From Xestospongia muta (lineage: Eukaryota > Porifera > Demospongiae > Haplosclerida > Petrosiidae): DNA of 64,000 bases. The stretch covers positions 28,335,745 through 28,399,744 of the forward strand of contig OY848917.1 in the NCBI GenBank assembly GCA_963693285.1, written 5' to 3'. A program made the position numbers and the translations under genes. Below the pieces are notes generated by a model. It was not told the DNA's origin and searched no databases. It was given only the letters and a program-made list of their open reading frames with translations. Below, in pieces: positions 47,523 to 59,520 of this stretch (its first letter is position 1; each line of letters opens with the position of its first letter).

Positions 47523-50398
47523 ATGGCAGCCTTATACAAGTGAGTTGACACATGACTGATTTTCCATTAGGTAGTCGTGATATGTTCATCAGGAACAAGC
47601 AAGTAGTTGATAAAAATAAATATATCAACAGGTAAAAGCAATAAGGCCATCATCACCACAAATTGTAGTTATTATTCAGTAAAACACAATTATTTCGTAG
47701 CTGCTATATACTAGCCTGCTAGCTTTCACTCTTTTTCTAAAGAGATCTGTTCCAAAACGTTGCCAACAGTTATCCACTACAACACACACTACCAGTGCAC
47801 ACAGTAAGTTCTTACACAAAGTTATTATGTTGTATACATAGTATCTATGAGCCAGATAGCATGATCACACGAAGTATCTTACTACAAACATTTAGCTCCT
47901 TACATGTATGGTCAAAGGTTAGTAGTGAAGGACTTATTGATAGTACAAAATAGAAGCTTGATGCTCCTTATCTCTCTTCATGCACTCCTGTTTTTGTCCT
48001 CTTTATAAATACAGAGTTGACCAATAAAATAATTTTTTTAATTCTTCTGCCATCAGACAATTGGTCAGTAACAGTCATCAGTAAAGTTTAAGATTGATAG
48101 CAGTGTCATTTTGTATCACTCATGAACTAAAAGACTTTATTTACAACTAGAGTATATATAGTTTTATTGTACCGTTGCCTCAAGTACTTCTTTAAATGTT
48201 TTACATTACTGCTATCCTACATTATATGAAAGATTTTTTCATGAATAATTCTGAAATGACAGTGCTTCATCCATAAAGTTCAAGTAACAAACATAGCCTT
48301 AGACTTCAAACTTCAACTGTTAATTGTAACAACTAGTAGTGTTTTCTTGTTTTAAATGCAGTTAGTTCTTTGCCCATTGTAACTGGTTTTTCAGCTACAC
48401 TACCTTCATTTTAGCCCCTAGTTTCACTTGATTGCATTGCACTAGAATAACAGACTTACAATATTATTATAAGTATCAATGAACATTATGTTCCTTTAGA
48501 ATGGTACGACTCTAGTCAGTCATGTGGCCGATGCACAATAATAAGCAATGAAAATTTCCTTGGTTATGATAGAAGAGTTGGGACTGAAATTGATGCTCAA
48601 GCTGTTTTTAACACCTTTCGCAAACTGAAATTTAAAGTTAAGAAGCTTACTGATGTGACATATGAAAGAATGCTCGAAATACTTCAACATCTTCAAGAGA
48701 CAGATTATAGCAATTACTGTTGTAGCTTCCTATTTGTATTAAGTCACGGGTCTCAAGAAGGTGTCATAACTACAGATGGTCGATGTATACCTTATGATGT
48801 TATACAAAGTTATTTCACTGCCTCAAATTGCCCATCTCTGAGTGGAAAGCCAAAAGTCTTCATTTTTCAATTGTGTCGAAATGACAGTAGGAATGTCCAT
48901 GATCCTCGTTGTTTGGAAGATGATATGCTAATTGCCTTTGCTCCCAGCCATTGAATACTGCCTATCGTTATCCTGATGAAGGTTCTCCATACATACAGTC
49001 ATTAGTTTCAATAATTGAAGAGAATGCAGCTGCTAATGAAGATTTTATTAGTATGCTAACAATGGTAGCAGAGCAGGTTAAAAATTTTTATAAAATTCCA
49101 CAAGCTCCAGACTTCAGGACACGACTTTTATATAAACTCTCACTATTGATGTGAGTTATTTTCACTGATAGATGAAATACCTTGCATTAGATTTTATAAG
49201 AAATATTATATATATTATATATGTGTGCGTGTGTGTATACTACCATTCATTTATAGTCTCTTGTTGTTATTATACAGAACACCACCCCCTGTGATTGTGT
49301 TGTCATCATCAAGATGTAGTCCAAGTAGTTTTGGCGATCATACTACTACAGAAATAGTAGGAGGCTTATCAAAAATCCCACTAATGGAAACTCATGATGT
49401 AATGGTACCAGGAAATAGTAATACCTGGCCTAGACCTAAAGTACGAAAGAAGAAAAAGGTGAGACTCAATATTTTAAAGAAAAACTACATGATTGATCAA
49501 TTGTGCAAATAGGATTTATTTAAAGTGTTACAGTAAATCTGTGAATGTAGGCAATAATCATTAATTTAACTCATGCATATATCCAGTAGTCAGTCGTATG
49601 TCTTGGAAAATTAATAATGTAAAATGTAACAAGCAATGTTAATTTAACCAACATGTATTAATGATTGTAATTAATTAGAGGGAGTCACAATTGAACAGTA
49701 GTACATCATCTGATGAAGACAACGGAGAAGTGAGAATAATGTCATCTGCTGGAAATGAAAGTAATCTTAAAGGTACAAAATTATGACCAATCTTTTATGA
49801 ATCTATTATTTAGTATAATATACACTTTTCTTTGTAACAAAACCACAATAGGTATTTTAGTACGAAGCAATCCATATAAGCACAATTTCTAAATGTGGCA
49901 CCTAAAATCTGCTAGCCATACTTGTAAATATGGCAAAGCAGAATATAAAATTACCAGCTCTTTTAGATATCGTATGTATTCAAAATAATAACAGTCGATT
50001 TATTAATGTTTAATATTATAGCCAAATTCAAATAAGTTATGTTATTTGTTGCCTCATTTATAGCACTGAAGTGGACTACAAAGGAAGATGACAAAGAAAC
50101 ATCATACAAATCTAGTGGCAGCGATCTGGAGAGTTCTGTGGATGATAGACGACCTGATCCAAATGATGATAGAGAGATATCAATTGAAAATATACATAAC
50201 AGTGAAACATCTGATCATCAGAACCTACAAGATGAGAATTTTGAAGTTTGTCATTCAGAGGATATAATGCTGAGAGTAAATGGAGACTGGATTGAAGTTA
50301 TTCCAGTTCGTCTGGAGTTTGAAGAAATGTATATTGAACCTTTTTCTTCTTCAAACCTTGGAGAAGACTGGGTAAACGTCAGTTTATGTATGTTCTAA
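47523..50398 (+). CDS. Caspase with long acidic C-terminal extension; one frameshift in the p10 part
   Basis: Exons 47523-47539, 47745-47803, 48500-49150, 49278-49458, 49679-49772, 50064-50398; about 445 residues once the shift is bridged. The N-terminus is short (MAALYKSVPKRCQQLSTTTH), so there is no CARD or DED prodomain. The p20 part has RRVGTEIDAQAVFNTFRKL (substrate-binding Arg), FVLSHGSQEGV (catalytic His) and KVFIFQLCRNDS (catalytic Cys, QLCRN in place of the usual QACRG). It runs to DDMLIAFAPSH and then TGA at 48952. The p10 part continues in the next frame with LNTAYRYPDEGSPYIQSLVS and DFISMLTMVAEQVKNF. Joining them across a missing base at 48949-48951 restores the usual spacing. After p10 (about residue 240) come some 200 residues rich in Ser, Asp and Glu with no known domain, ending GDWIEVIPVRLEF and LGEDWVNVSLCMF. 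Either an assembly or base-call error, or a recent pseudogene. Confidence 0.82.
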
Positions 50399-51138
50399 AA
50401 TTAATGCATTATTAGTGGCTGTATTTATTTGGTTATTCCAGGTTGTACATATGTACTTATTGTTTTATTTCTAAATCTTAAATGATGCTATGTTTCATAC
50501 TTCATCAATCATTCCTTCAGTTCTTATATTTGTATGTTTCCTGTAGGAGGAATGTTTTGTCTATTATATCATGTTTGACATCATGTTATTTTATTACTTC
50601 ATATTATGACGTTATCTTACGTGTCATCTATTTTATTTATATAATTATCTAAAGAATGAGTTGTTATTGCTACATTGAGAATTATCATTTTGATTTTTAA
50701 ATATATAATTTCAGATATTACTTAGAGTAGTTGTGGTTAGTGTTCAAAATATATAAACAATAGTATACAAAAAAACAGGTGATGTGTACTAGTCTGTCTG
50801 TCTTTAATGTATGTTTCACACTGAAAATGTGATCAGTAAGGGCTGAGTAAAGATATATCATGCTTATGTGTAGGTGGCCATCCACCCTCTTAAAAAGTAT
50901 ACATAGAAACCAAGATGTAGTTGGGTGGGTAATATACCTAACCTTATGAGAAAGGGTTATGGCAAATTGATTGTTTAGTATTAGATCTAGATCCAACATG
51001 ATTATAGGACTGCCTGGTGCATGGAGCATGCCAGTCAGTGACAAGTACCAAAACAATGTTGCATGCTATGATCTGTTCAACTTGCTATGGTATGTTCCTC
51101 CCTTCCAGAGTCAGTCATGTACCTTTTGTGAATACTTT
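50399..51138. other. Intergenic region
   Basis: 3' flank of the caspase gene and AT-rich sequence. No feature recognised. Confidence 0.4.
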
Positions 51139-51350
51139 ATTGCAGTCATTCCCTTCATAGCCAAAGTTGTATTCACCACAATCTCAGTCAACACAATTAC
51201 TGTTGCGGTGACATGTTTTGATTATAAAAATATGAGGGGCAGTTGCAACATATATCACTATTATCAGGATATTGCGTGTTACAATATAAGGATGCAGTCA
51301 GGATGAAGTTATCTGCAACCTAAATCACTTCCACATCATGCAGCCTGTGT
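51139..51350 (-). pseudogene. Tyrosinase exon 1 relic
   Basis: TTGCAGTCATTCCCTTCATA, then GCCAAAGTTGTATTCACCAC aligns with exon 1 of the neighbouring tyrosinase (53669-53710), and the sequence down to CCTAAATCACTTCCACATCA follows exon 1 to about 53860 with many changes and small gaps. The frame is lost. A related but shorter piece lies at 60064-60215. Confidence 0.75.
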
Positions 51351-52220
51351 GATGTAATAATTATGAAGTGTCTAATAAATGCCTCGTAGGAAGTCCACAC
51401 TTTATTGAGTATTAAACTAATCCTATCCCTAAATCGTAAACATTGATTTTATACAGCGATTAAAGTATGAACTGTCTATTATATAATTATCATAGTGAGC
51501 CATTGTATGGATGTCGAATAGAATGTCATAGATACAGTTACACCAAAATCACTCAGTTACATTACTATCCAGTATTAGTGGTGTATTCTCAAATGTAATT
51601 ATTACAATATGTGCTTCTTGTGTTGCTCAGTGCTAGACATGAAAGACATCAGATGAACCACAAAAATCACAATTAATGGTTAATCACAATTACAAGAGTC
51701 ACTATTCAAATAAACATGCACTATCTCATTTTATAAAGTTTGATTGCAAAATTTCTATTTGAATTAAAAAAGCTAGCCAACTTTAAAACTGAAGTATTTT
51801 ATTCAATGGAAGTACTGCAGTTTGCAGTTTGAATCAGACTAACATAAAAGTTGAAAAATGTCTTTGTTGTAAGTCAATAAAAGCTATCTTTAAACTCTCT
51901 TTACAAGCATAGTAACTATTTATTCACAGTACACTGTAACATACTAAATGACTGTCCACACCTCTTTTTGTTAATAGAATTTCCACCTTTACTTTTCATA
52001 GCATGTACTTACCAAATCTCTAATGTAATAAATTGATTAATATTAACACACACTGATATGAAGCTAATTAACTAACAACAAATTCTACTACAAAAGTTTA
52101 AATGATCTAACTACATGCACAGACAAAATAATAAAAATATAAAAATGTAGCCACATCAATTAAAGTCAGCTAGTAAGAAAATTAATGTGTTCAATCACTG
52201 AGCTGACAAAATATTCACAG
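51350..52220. repeat. Tyrosinase 3' flank, copy 1
   Basis: The part from about 51700, with AAGAGTCACTATTCAAATAA and down to the last exon, is repeated at 59513-60066 (starting slightly later) and 60905-61435. The part from 51350 to about 51670, with ACTGTCTATTATATAATTAT, is repeated at 60220-60500. Confidence 0.88.
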
Positions 52221-53999
52221 CTACATGAAGAACAAGGCCATTATAATAGAGACCAACATAAGAACAGCAAAGGAAAGGAGATCTCCTTTGATAATGGTAA
52301 CACCTATAGAAAGAAATAAAGAATAAAATTGGAGATTTGTTACATGTACAGAAATCAAATATAATAAATCAATAACGTAATATTCACCAGATCTGGGGGG
52401 AAGAAAGTCATAGGAATACCCAAAGTCTTCTGCTCGTTTGAACATGTCCATATGTGTGTATAGTGGCATGAAAGGAACAATACAGTCTCCAGAGCTATGT
52501 CCAGCAAACTTTCGATCATTGCTAGGTCCACCATATTCACCATCTGGATACCTTCGCAGCCACTGTTCAAAGATGGAATCTACCATTGTGTGATGATTGA
52601 TAAACACTGGATCATTAGGTGATGCTATATCAACCATTGTGCCAAATATAACTGGATCGGGACCATTCAGGTTGTCAACAGTACCTAATCCAAGAATGAT
52701 GTGAACCTGTGTATGTGCACAAATGCAATAAAATATGCTAAACAAAAATAATTTCTGCAATGTATGCATGTTTAACATTGTGTGCAGTCACTGTGGATGC
52801 AATCAACTCAATCACTTACTAAGTTATGTAGTAGACGAGTGATATTATCAGAGCTAACTTCCATGTCAGGATTTGGGTCTGGGTCAGGATCAAATCCTTC
52901 CAGGAAATTTCTAAAAGAATTTTCAGCATGCTTGTTATATGGTGCATTACTAAATGAGCTTTTCTGTAATGCTAATTCAACTGTTTCTGCACTAGGCCAC
53001 CTAGAGTAATCACTAGCACATTCAGTTTGTGAGGGACAGCGAATAATTGGCCATATCCCAATAGGATTCCTAGGATCACAAGTTTTTGCACTGCCAGAAG
53101 GAAACCAACAAACACTCTTCCAATTGTTTCCTCCGTAGTACCTACTAATTACAGAGCCATTGATACCACGTTGACCAAGTTTATTTACTGAAAATATACT
53201 TGTTCGGTCATCAGGGTCAGTCCAGTTCCAATATCGTACGGTAAAACTTGCGTCATTTAGTAATATTTGGACTTCTCTTTCAAACCACAGCAAAAAGAGA
53301 CGATGCCATGTTAGAAATCCAGTTGACTCATGAGCATAGTCATTAGCTAAATAATGTGAATGAGAAATATATAGTGATTATTTAATTATATTTGACAGCT
53401 TGTCTAACGTACGTACCTGATCCTGAACTATTATGGTCCGCATTGTTTTTACCAACATAATGATGGATCCATACAAACATATCAAATATAGAAATATCTA
53501 CGGCTTCTGCATTAAGAGCATTTCCATCAGTTTCATTAAAAACTAGTATAACATAGCGACTTTCGTCTGCATTCTTTGATCTGTTCAGTATGATGTTGTA
53601 CTCGGCCCATTCGGCGTCGGTCATATCTGCTAAACTTTGACGTTGTCGTAGCGAAGATTTCGTGTTGCAGTCATTGCCTTCATAACCAAATTTGCATTCT
53701 CCACAATCATAACCAGCGTAATTACCATTGCAGTGACAGGTTTGTCTAAAGAAATAAGAGGGCCAGTTGAGACGTGGATCACCATCATCGGTATAGCGAG
53801 TATTACAATAGTCAGACACAGAAAGACATCGTCCACGACCTAAATCTCTTCCACATGCTGTTGTTGCTCCGGATGGAATTGGACAACATGTACGACTTGT
53901 CAAAATAGCTTTAGTGGAGCAAACTTTAGGGATTTGAGCTTGCACTAAACAGTAGGTCGTAATCGACAGCAGTAACCAGAGCATTGTCAAAATTTTCAT
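52221..53999 (-). CDS. Membrane-anchored tyrosinase (TYR/TYRP1-like), gene 1
   Basis: Four exons on the minus strand: 53417-53999, 52820-53346, 52388-52706, 52221-52303 (phases 1, 0, 1); 503 residues. The signal peptide is MKILTMLWLLLSITTYCLVQ. A Cys-rich, EGF-like module (CCPIPSGATTACG to CKFGYEGNDC) precedes the enzyme domain. CuA ligands: FVWIHHYVG, AHESTGFLTWHRLF. CuB ligands: LLHNLVHIILG and DPVFINHHTMVDSIF, followed by EQWLRRYP. All six His are present. A C-terminal helix (LLSFAVLMLVSIIMALFF) forms the anchor and almost no cytoplasmic tail follows. Tyrosinases oxidise phenols to quinones, in melanin synthesis, cross-linking or defence. The order of domains is that of chordate TYR. A TATA box sits 47 bp before the ATG. 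Duplicate at 61436-63214. Confidence 0.92.
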
Positions 54000-54045
54000 T
54001 TTCTGATCGTGATATGAATCACAAAGAAAAACTTGATTGAGATAG

Positions 54046-54052
54046 TTTTATA
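54046..54052 (-). promoter_or_regulatory. TATA box of tyrosinase gene 1
   Basis: TATAAAA on the minus strand, 47 bp before the start codon; kept at the same distance in gene 2 (63261-63267). Confidence 0.65.
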
Positions 54053-54082
54053 ACCTCAACGCTGCAATGACGCACATAGACG

Positions 54083-54141
54083 TTACGTCACCTTCTCTTA
54101 GACCCAGCCCCTTTTCATGAGTTCGGAAGTAGCATACGTCA
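54083..54141 (-). promoter_or_regulatory. CRE-like sites upstream of tyrosinase gene 1
   Basis: TTACGTCA at 54083-54090 and TACGTCA at 54135-54141 resemble CREB/ATF half or full sites (TGACGTCA). Gene 2 has GACGTCAC at 63293-63300 and ACGTCACCC at about 63341. Binding is inference from consensus only. Confidence 0.35.
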
Positions 54142-54179
54142 CCCGACTGTTATTAAACCTGCTATACTCCTTTTGATAC

Positions 54180-54892
54180 ACATATATAGTTTCTCATTAA
54201 ATCATATTTTCTTTCATTAATACATAACTGTCTTTTGCTATGAATATATATTACATCATCCACATGTCAGCAGCAGACCTTGCAAGGTCATGGTACTGGT
54301 ATGGGGTTGATATAATTTATGACAATCATGTATTAATAGAAGTATCCTTGATATATAAGGCTTACAGAAACATTATAAGGATGTCATTTAACCATTAACA
54401 ACCTTTAACATTACCATATTTTAATTTAAACACAAGTTACAATATGCATGGGACGTGCATTACTCACTGATCATGACATTTAAATTAAAGCAAACCTTGT
54501 ATTCTTTCTATCACTATAAACAAACCACTTACTGCCCAAACCTCAGTAATGTGACTACACATTAATATTATGCTCCTGCACTTAAAATATGATGGTGTAC
54601 ATATTTTAATTTAATCAGTAAATTAGGGGTAGTATTCTTTTATTAAAAAGAATAACTAATTCTGCACTAAACTATCAATTATGTGACATGATTATATTAG
54701 TGGATGACAAAACAATGAATCTTTGATGTTTTGGTATACATTGCTGCTAAATTGGTCAACAATCGGCCAAACAATTTGAACAAAAATAGTCAGTTTAGAA
54801 AAGTCAATTTAAATCCAAATAATGGTATTAACATAAGTTATTTATATATTTACAACTGTATGACATGAATCAGTGAGTATGGAATACTGTTA

Positions 54893-54940
<48 letters not shown>

Positions 54941-56400
54941 TGACATTTATGGCGGCTGAAAGGCTGCGTTGATTAAATTTTATTGTGTAATTTCTCACGA
55001 GTTATTACACTAGAGATATTTCACAAACTAATAGTTGTAGTTATGTTGTTTCAATGTATATGTGTAGGTCAACAGAGTATGAGAGTCTTGATCAGTGGGC
55101 AGTTCTAATAAATGTGTATGCCACAATGTGTGTAGAGAGAAAGCATCTTGTACCCATGGAACAAACAAAAAATTGTTTTTACTTAACCCATAAAATTACT
55201 GTGCATAATAAAATTACATTTTAGTCTAAACATGTGTTTGTTATGACATCCATTTTGTATCTACGGTACTACAAAGTAATTGTTGCTATTCATGGTAGTA
55301 GTTTGCCAAATGTAATATAATTCCCAGTAGGTCAAAGTTAATCCTGATGTTGAGAATTATAAGATAGATGAATCAAAGTCAATATCATATATATGTTCAG
55401 TATAAGCATAGCATGGCATTGAATTTTGAATTTTGAACACATATGCACACACACACTCAATACACACTGTAGCTGTCACTATAACCAGCTCAACAGAAAC
55501 AATATCATTGCTAAAATTAATGTCATTTTAACAATTAATTAAAGTTGTAACTTAATAACATGGATGATTAATCTAGAATTTTGTGAATTACTCACTGTAT
55601 AATTTGTTGTTTGCTATACTTTACATAGCAACAAGTTATACAGTGAGCAATTCAGATGATTTCTATGTTTCAAAGTAATTCATCCATGTAAGGTACAACT
55701 TTAATTAACACATTAATTGTTACAGTGACAATCAATAATCTTAACAAAAGGAACTACACATACAAACAACAACATAAATACCAAAATTAATTTTAATTAA
55801 GTTTTAAAATATACACTTTATCTCTGTTGTGTAAACAGCACTAGCCATTAGTCGGAGAAGGAGGCATAATTTTAACCTTTTTTGTACAGTATTAGGTATA
55901 CATTCACGTGATACACATCTGCTTAGAGTAAATTACGCATTATTGGACAAATCGCTTTTGGACACTCACATCAGTAAAACACAGCACAGTACCTAGCGCC
56001 ATTAAGTATCTAAAACAGTCACTGATACATTATTAGAAGAATTGAACAGTTGATAATATAGTTCACAGTTGCCACAGCCACTTTTGTAAAATTTTCGGGC
56101 ATAAGGGTGAACGGACAAACTTGATGCAATGATACGTATTTACTTAGAAGACTTCTCAGAGGATATTCATACAAACATTTGAGTAATATTTGTGATCTTC
56201 ATAATTATAATTTTCAAGTTTTAATATTTTTTATTAATTAATAAATTAAAATTATTCAAGCCATAGAAATAGGTGACAACAAGTTTTAGAAAATTTAAAA
56301 CAAATACCGAGAGAATGGCTAAGTAGTACATGAAACAAGACCTTTTAGATATAGTCAAAGAGGTAGAGGATGTCAGTAATGTTAGATCAACTCCAATAAC
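54180..56400. other. Intergenic region upstream of tyrosinase gene 1
   Basis: 54180-54450 matches about 63370-63820 (upstream duplicate). Contains a (TA)n tract and an inverted pair around 55577 and 55633 (GTGAATTACTCACTGTATAA against TTATACAGTGAGCAATTC). No coding exon recognised. Confidence 0.5.
54894..54938. repeat. (TA)n microsatellite
   Basis: Twenty-two uninterrupted TA units. Confidence 0.97.
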
Positions 56401-57380
56401 AATGAAAGGCACTAAAGTGCCGAACCTCGCTGCAGTTTTTAAGTTATTTGTAAATGCTATGCCAGCTTAGGGCCAGCTATGATGTTACTAGCTAGCATTA
56501 CAAAAAAGTTTATTAATATTCTAGGTGTGGTCACACTAATCTATATTTTATATACAAAATTTACTCTGATTTTGAAAGTACATAATGAAACAAGGTGTGG
56601 TCAAATTATCGATGGATCACGTGATGCACATTACAAACTGTTGTTTGATGACTCAGCATTTCTCTTCAATCAAAGGGAAAAAAGCTTTGTCATTTACTGG
56701 GTACTTTGCACTCTGATTGACATGTCTGTGAAGCTGTAACTGAGTAAGTAATAGTATCATTCAATTGGCAAGTAAGATTAAGTGCTAGGTTCGTGGTGAA
56801 CGTTTCTCTGAGCCTTTACATGACGCTTTAAAAAGTTTCAATATTTCATATACAAACTTTATTGTAACTTGAAAATGAAGCGTTCTTTTGGAAACGTCCT
56901 GTAGTACAAATATAAATCAATATATTATCTATTAGTAGCAGTTTTTTCAGTGCTTTGAGACGTTTCCTGAATGTGTTACTTCGCTCCAAGTCCACAAAAC
57001 ACTTTTCAGAACATTTCTAACGATTGCTTCGACCAACGGCCTTCTGTCTTGGTGGTCCGTATTCTTCTAAGATTCTCTACAGCATACTAAAAAATCTCCA
57101 CATTAAGTTTTTTACTTTTCGAGAAACAGCACTTGACCTCTGCAGCCTGAAAATTCTTTTGCGAGTTTTAAGCTTTCGTTTTCTTTGACGATGTTCTTAT
57201 TACTACTGTTGTAAAGTCCACACGTTTTTCTATTCGTTGCTAAACGTTGGTAGCTGCTAACGCTTCGCTTGCCAAGTTATAGCAGTTCAAAAAAACAGGC
57301 GGTGCAGACACACACACACACACACACACACTGGCAGACTACAGTATACCCTCGCTTTGCGCCCACGCACAGCGAGGTTA
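56401..57380 (-). mobile_element. GT-microsatellite repeat, copy A
   Basis: Reverse orientation of the repeat at 22139-22980: begins ATGAAAGGCACTAAAGTGCC and ends CCACGCACAGCGAGGTTA, with (CA)n at about 57308-57330. Slightly longer than the nested copy because of extra sequence near 56460-56760. Confidence 0.8.
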
Positions 57381-57990
57381 ATGAAAGGCACTAAAGTGCC
57401 GAACCTCGCTGCAGTTTCTAAGTTATTTGTAAATGCTATGCCAGCTTAGGCCAGCTATGATGTTACTAGGTAGCATTACAAAAAAATTTATTAATATTCA
57501 AATTTGATGGATCACGTGATGCACATTACAAACTGTTGTTTGATGACTCAGCATTTCTCTTTAATCAAAGGGAAAAAAGCTTTGTCATTTACTGGGTACT
57601 TTGCACTCTGATTGACATGTCTGTGAAGCTGTAACTGAGTAAGTAATAGTATCATTCAATTTCAAAGGAAGATTAAGTGCTAGATTCGTGATGAATGTTT
57701 CTCTGAGCCTTCACATGACGCTTTAAAAAGTTTTAATATTTCATAAACAAAATTTATTGTAACTTGAAAATGAAGCATTCTTTGGAAACCTCCCCTAGTA
57801 CAAATATAAATCAATATATTATCTATTAGTAGCAGTTTTTTCAGTGCTTTGAGACGTTTCCTGAATGCGTTACTTTGCTTCAAGTCCACAAAACACTTTT
57901 CAGAACTTTTCTAACAATTGCTTCCACCAACGGCCTTCTGTTTTGCTGATCCGTATTCATCTAAGATTCTCTACAGCATACTAAAAAATC
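57381..57990 (-). mobile_element. GT-microsatellite repeat, copy B (truncated)
   Basis: Starts with ATGAAAGGCACTAAAGTGCC directly after copy A, head to tail, and matches it to about 57990 (CATACTAAAAAATC), where the repeat stops and unrelated sequence begins. Confidence 0.8.
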
Positions 57991-58012
57991 TTTTACTCTG
58001 CCACACTTACTT

Positions 58013-59520
58013 CATTGTCTTGTTCTTTTAGTAGGTGGAGCATCTAATAGAGGAGGAGATGGACTTCGAGATGGATAATGAGATGATGATATAGTACGAG
58101 AGGTTATTGGAATGGTTGCTGAAGTTGTTGATGCTTGAGGATGATTTGATGGTATAGGACATGTTAAATCCATAGATCTCTCAGTGCAAAATGGGCTAAT
58201 TTTTTCGTAGAGATACAGTTGTCTCTCAGGAGACAACCCTCGTGGCTGAACTAATGGTGGAAGATCAGAGATACTAGGTTGCCACAAAGGATTTACACGC
58301 ATATCCAGTTTGTCTCTTCACTGTCACTGTATAATTTGCAGATGACAACTCCTGGATGATCTGTTGAAAATTTAAATTGATGGAACCTTTTGATGTTTGG
58401 TATCTTCTTGAAGTTAAGAGAGAGATATGTCTGCCAGTCGTAAGTTGGTATGAGAACTTGGCCCTCTTGTGTACCAACTAATCTTGCATGGTTGATATAG
58501 CCAGACTTGTTCACTACATCCACAATATCATTGAGACATTCTACATGTGTTCTCCGATAACGCTGCTTTACTAACCCAAAACACGAGTCAGGAGTGAACT
58601 TAGTGTGTCCAACCACTATGAATGACATAGTAATGGAACGACTTAAGCCGACCATGATTCTCCATTGAAGGTACTATTAAAATGATAGCAATAGTTAACA
58701 TTAATTATCATAATTATTTGAGACACACCTGCATGATGATGTTGTTCTTATTTTGTCCAACACAGTTATCAGCATGTAATTGTTGAGTCATTTCTCCTAA
58801 ACTGAGATTGGAGAAATAATCGTGTAGCAAGCTTGCGACAGTATTAGACCCTTTTCCTGTGTCAACAGCTTCGCCTATGAGATAGTTAACCTATGTTCAA
58901 GAGTAAGAATAATTTAGTAAGAAATTTTCAAATCTCTGATAATACCTGCCTAGGTAACCCTTCAGAACAAATTCCGAAAATGCTACATTTTCTGGGTGTG
59001 AGAAAGTAGATGGGTCCTGGTTGGAGAGGATTGGAAGGATAATGAACCTGTTGAGCGAAGTCAAAACTTGTATGTACGGTGATATCCAAGAGCAGGGAGA
59101 AAAGGGAGATCCAATCAGAGGAGGACAGTAATTACCGTCTGGAGATGTAAATATCCTTTTCAGGTCTTCCCTGCTCTAAGTAGATTGGAGTTTGTATACG
59201 TAGTATGATCTCTCTTTTGTCGCTCTTTCTAAACGAGCAATGGCTTGTTGGAGTGCCTATTAAAGGTAAGTAAACCTATACAATAAAAAAATTTAAAAGT
59301 TTACTTGTTGTTTCACACTCTCAGATAGATTAGTTGTGCCACTGATAGTTCTGTTGTTTCTCTGGCAAAGCCAGCAAAGGTCAGATTTTGGTTTGGTGAT
59401 GATAATGTGTGGGAGAAACTTTCTCCAAATTTTACAGAAGCTATGGTAACCCACTGTGCGAATATCAAAAGACCTACTGGCCTCAATGTACTCCATCCAG
59501 ACTGATTGTTTGGTTGATTG
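58013..59520 (-). pseudogene. DUF7869-type protein, probably transposon-derived, truncated and frameshifted
   Basis: Read on the minus strand. 59307-59520 encodes DIRTVGYHSFCKIWRKFLPH, then DLCWLCQRNN, a Cys pair typical of the region before this domain. 59000-59270 has RLERATKERSYYVYKLQS before a stop, then DFAQQVHYPSNPLQPGPIYF and TPRKCSIFGICSEG in another frame. 58730-58890 gives NYLIGEAVDTGKGSNTVASL and QLHADNCVGQNKNN. 58308-58655 gives VVGHTKFTPDSCFGLVKQRY. The C-terminal LSPERQLYLYEKISPFC lies in a different frame, so a frameshift falls near 58310. The conserved order of D-x-A-Q, GKG-x-N, HADNC-x-GQNKNN and GHTKF-x-PD motifs is that of DUF7869 proteins, abundant in cnidarians and sponges and likely transposase-related. 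The 5' end is cut by the tyrosinase 3' flank repeat at about 59513. Confidence 0.7.

Noticed and set aside
48890..48947. Possible 58-bp intron (GTAGGA to CCCAG) that would bridge the caspase frames
   Set aside because: It would remove the conserved segment DDMLIAFA, which matches the caspase core; a missing base fits the expected spacing better.
52782..53009. Plus-strand open frame, repeated at 61997-62224
   Set aside because: Antisense shadow of tyrosinase exon 2.
53630..53836. Minus-strand open frame overlapping tyrosinase exon 1
   Set aside because: Out-of-frame shadow of the signal-peptide and Cys-rich exon.
56479..56739. 86-codon plus-strand open frame
   Set aside because: Lies inside a GT-microsatellite repeat copy and is broken in the neighbouring copy.
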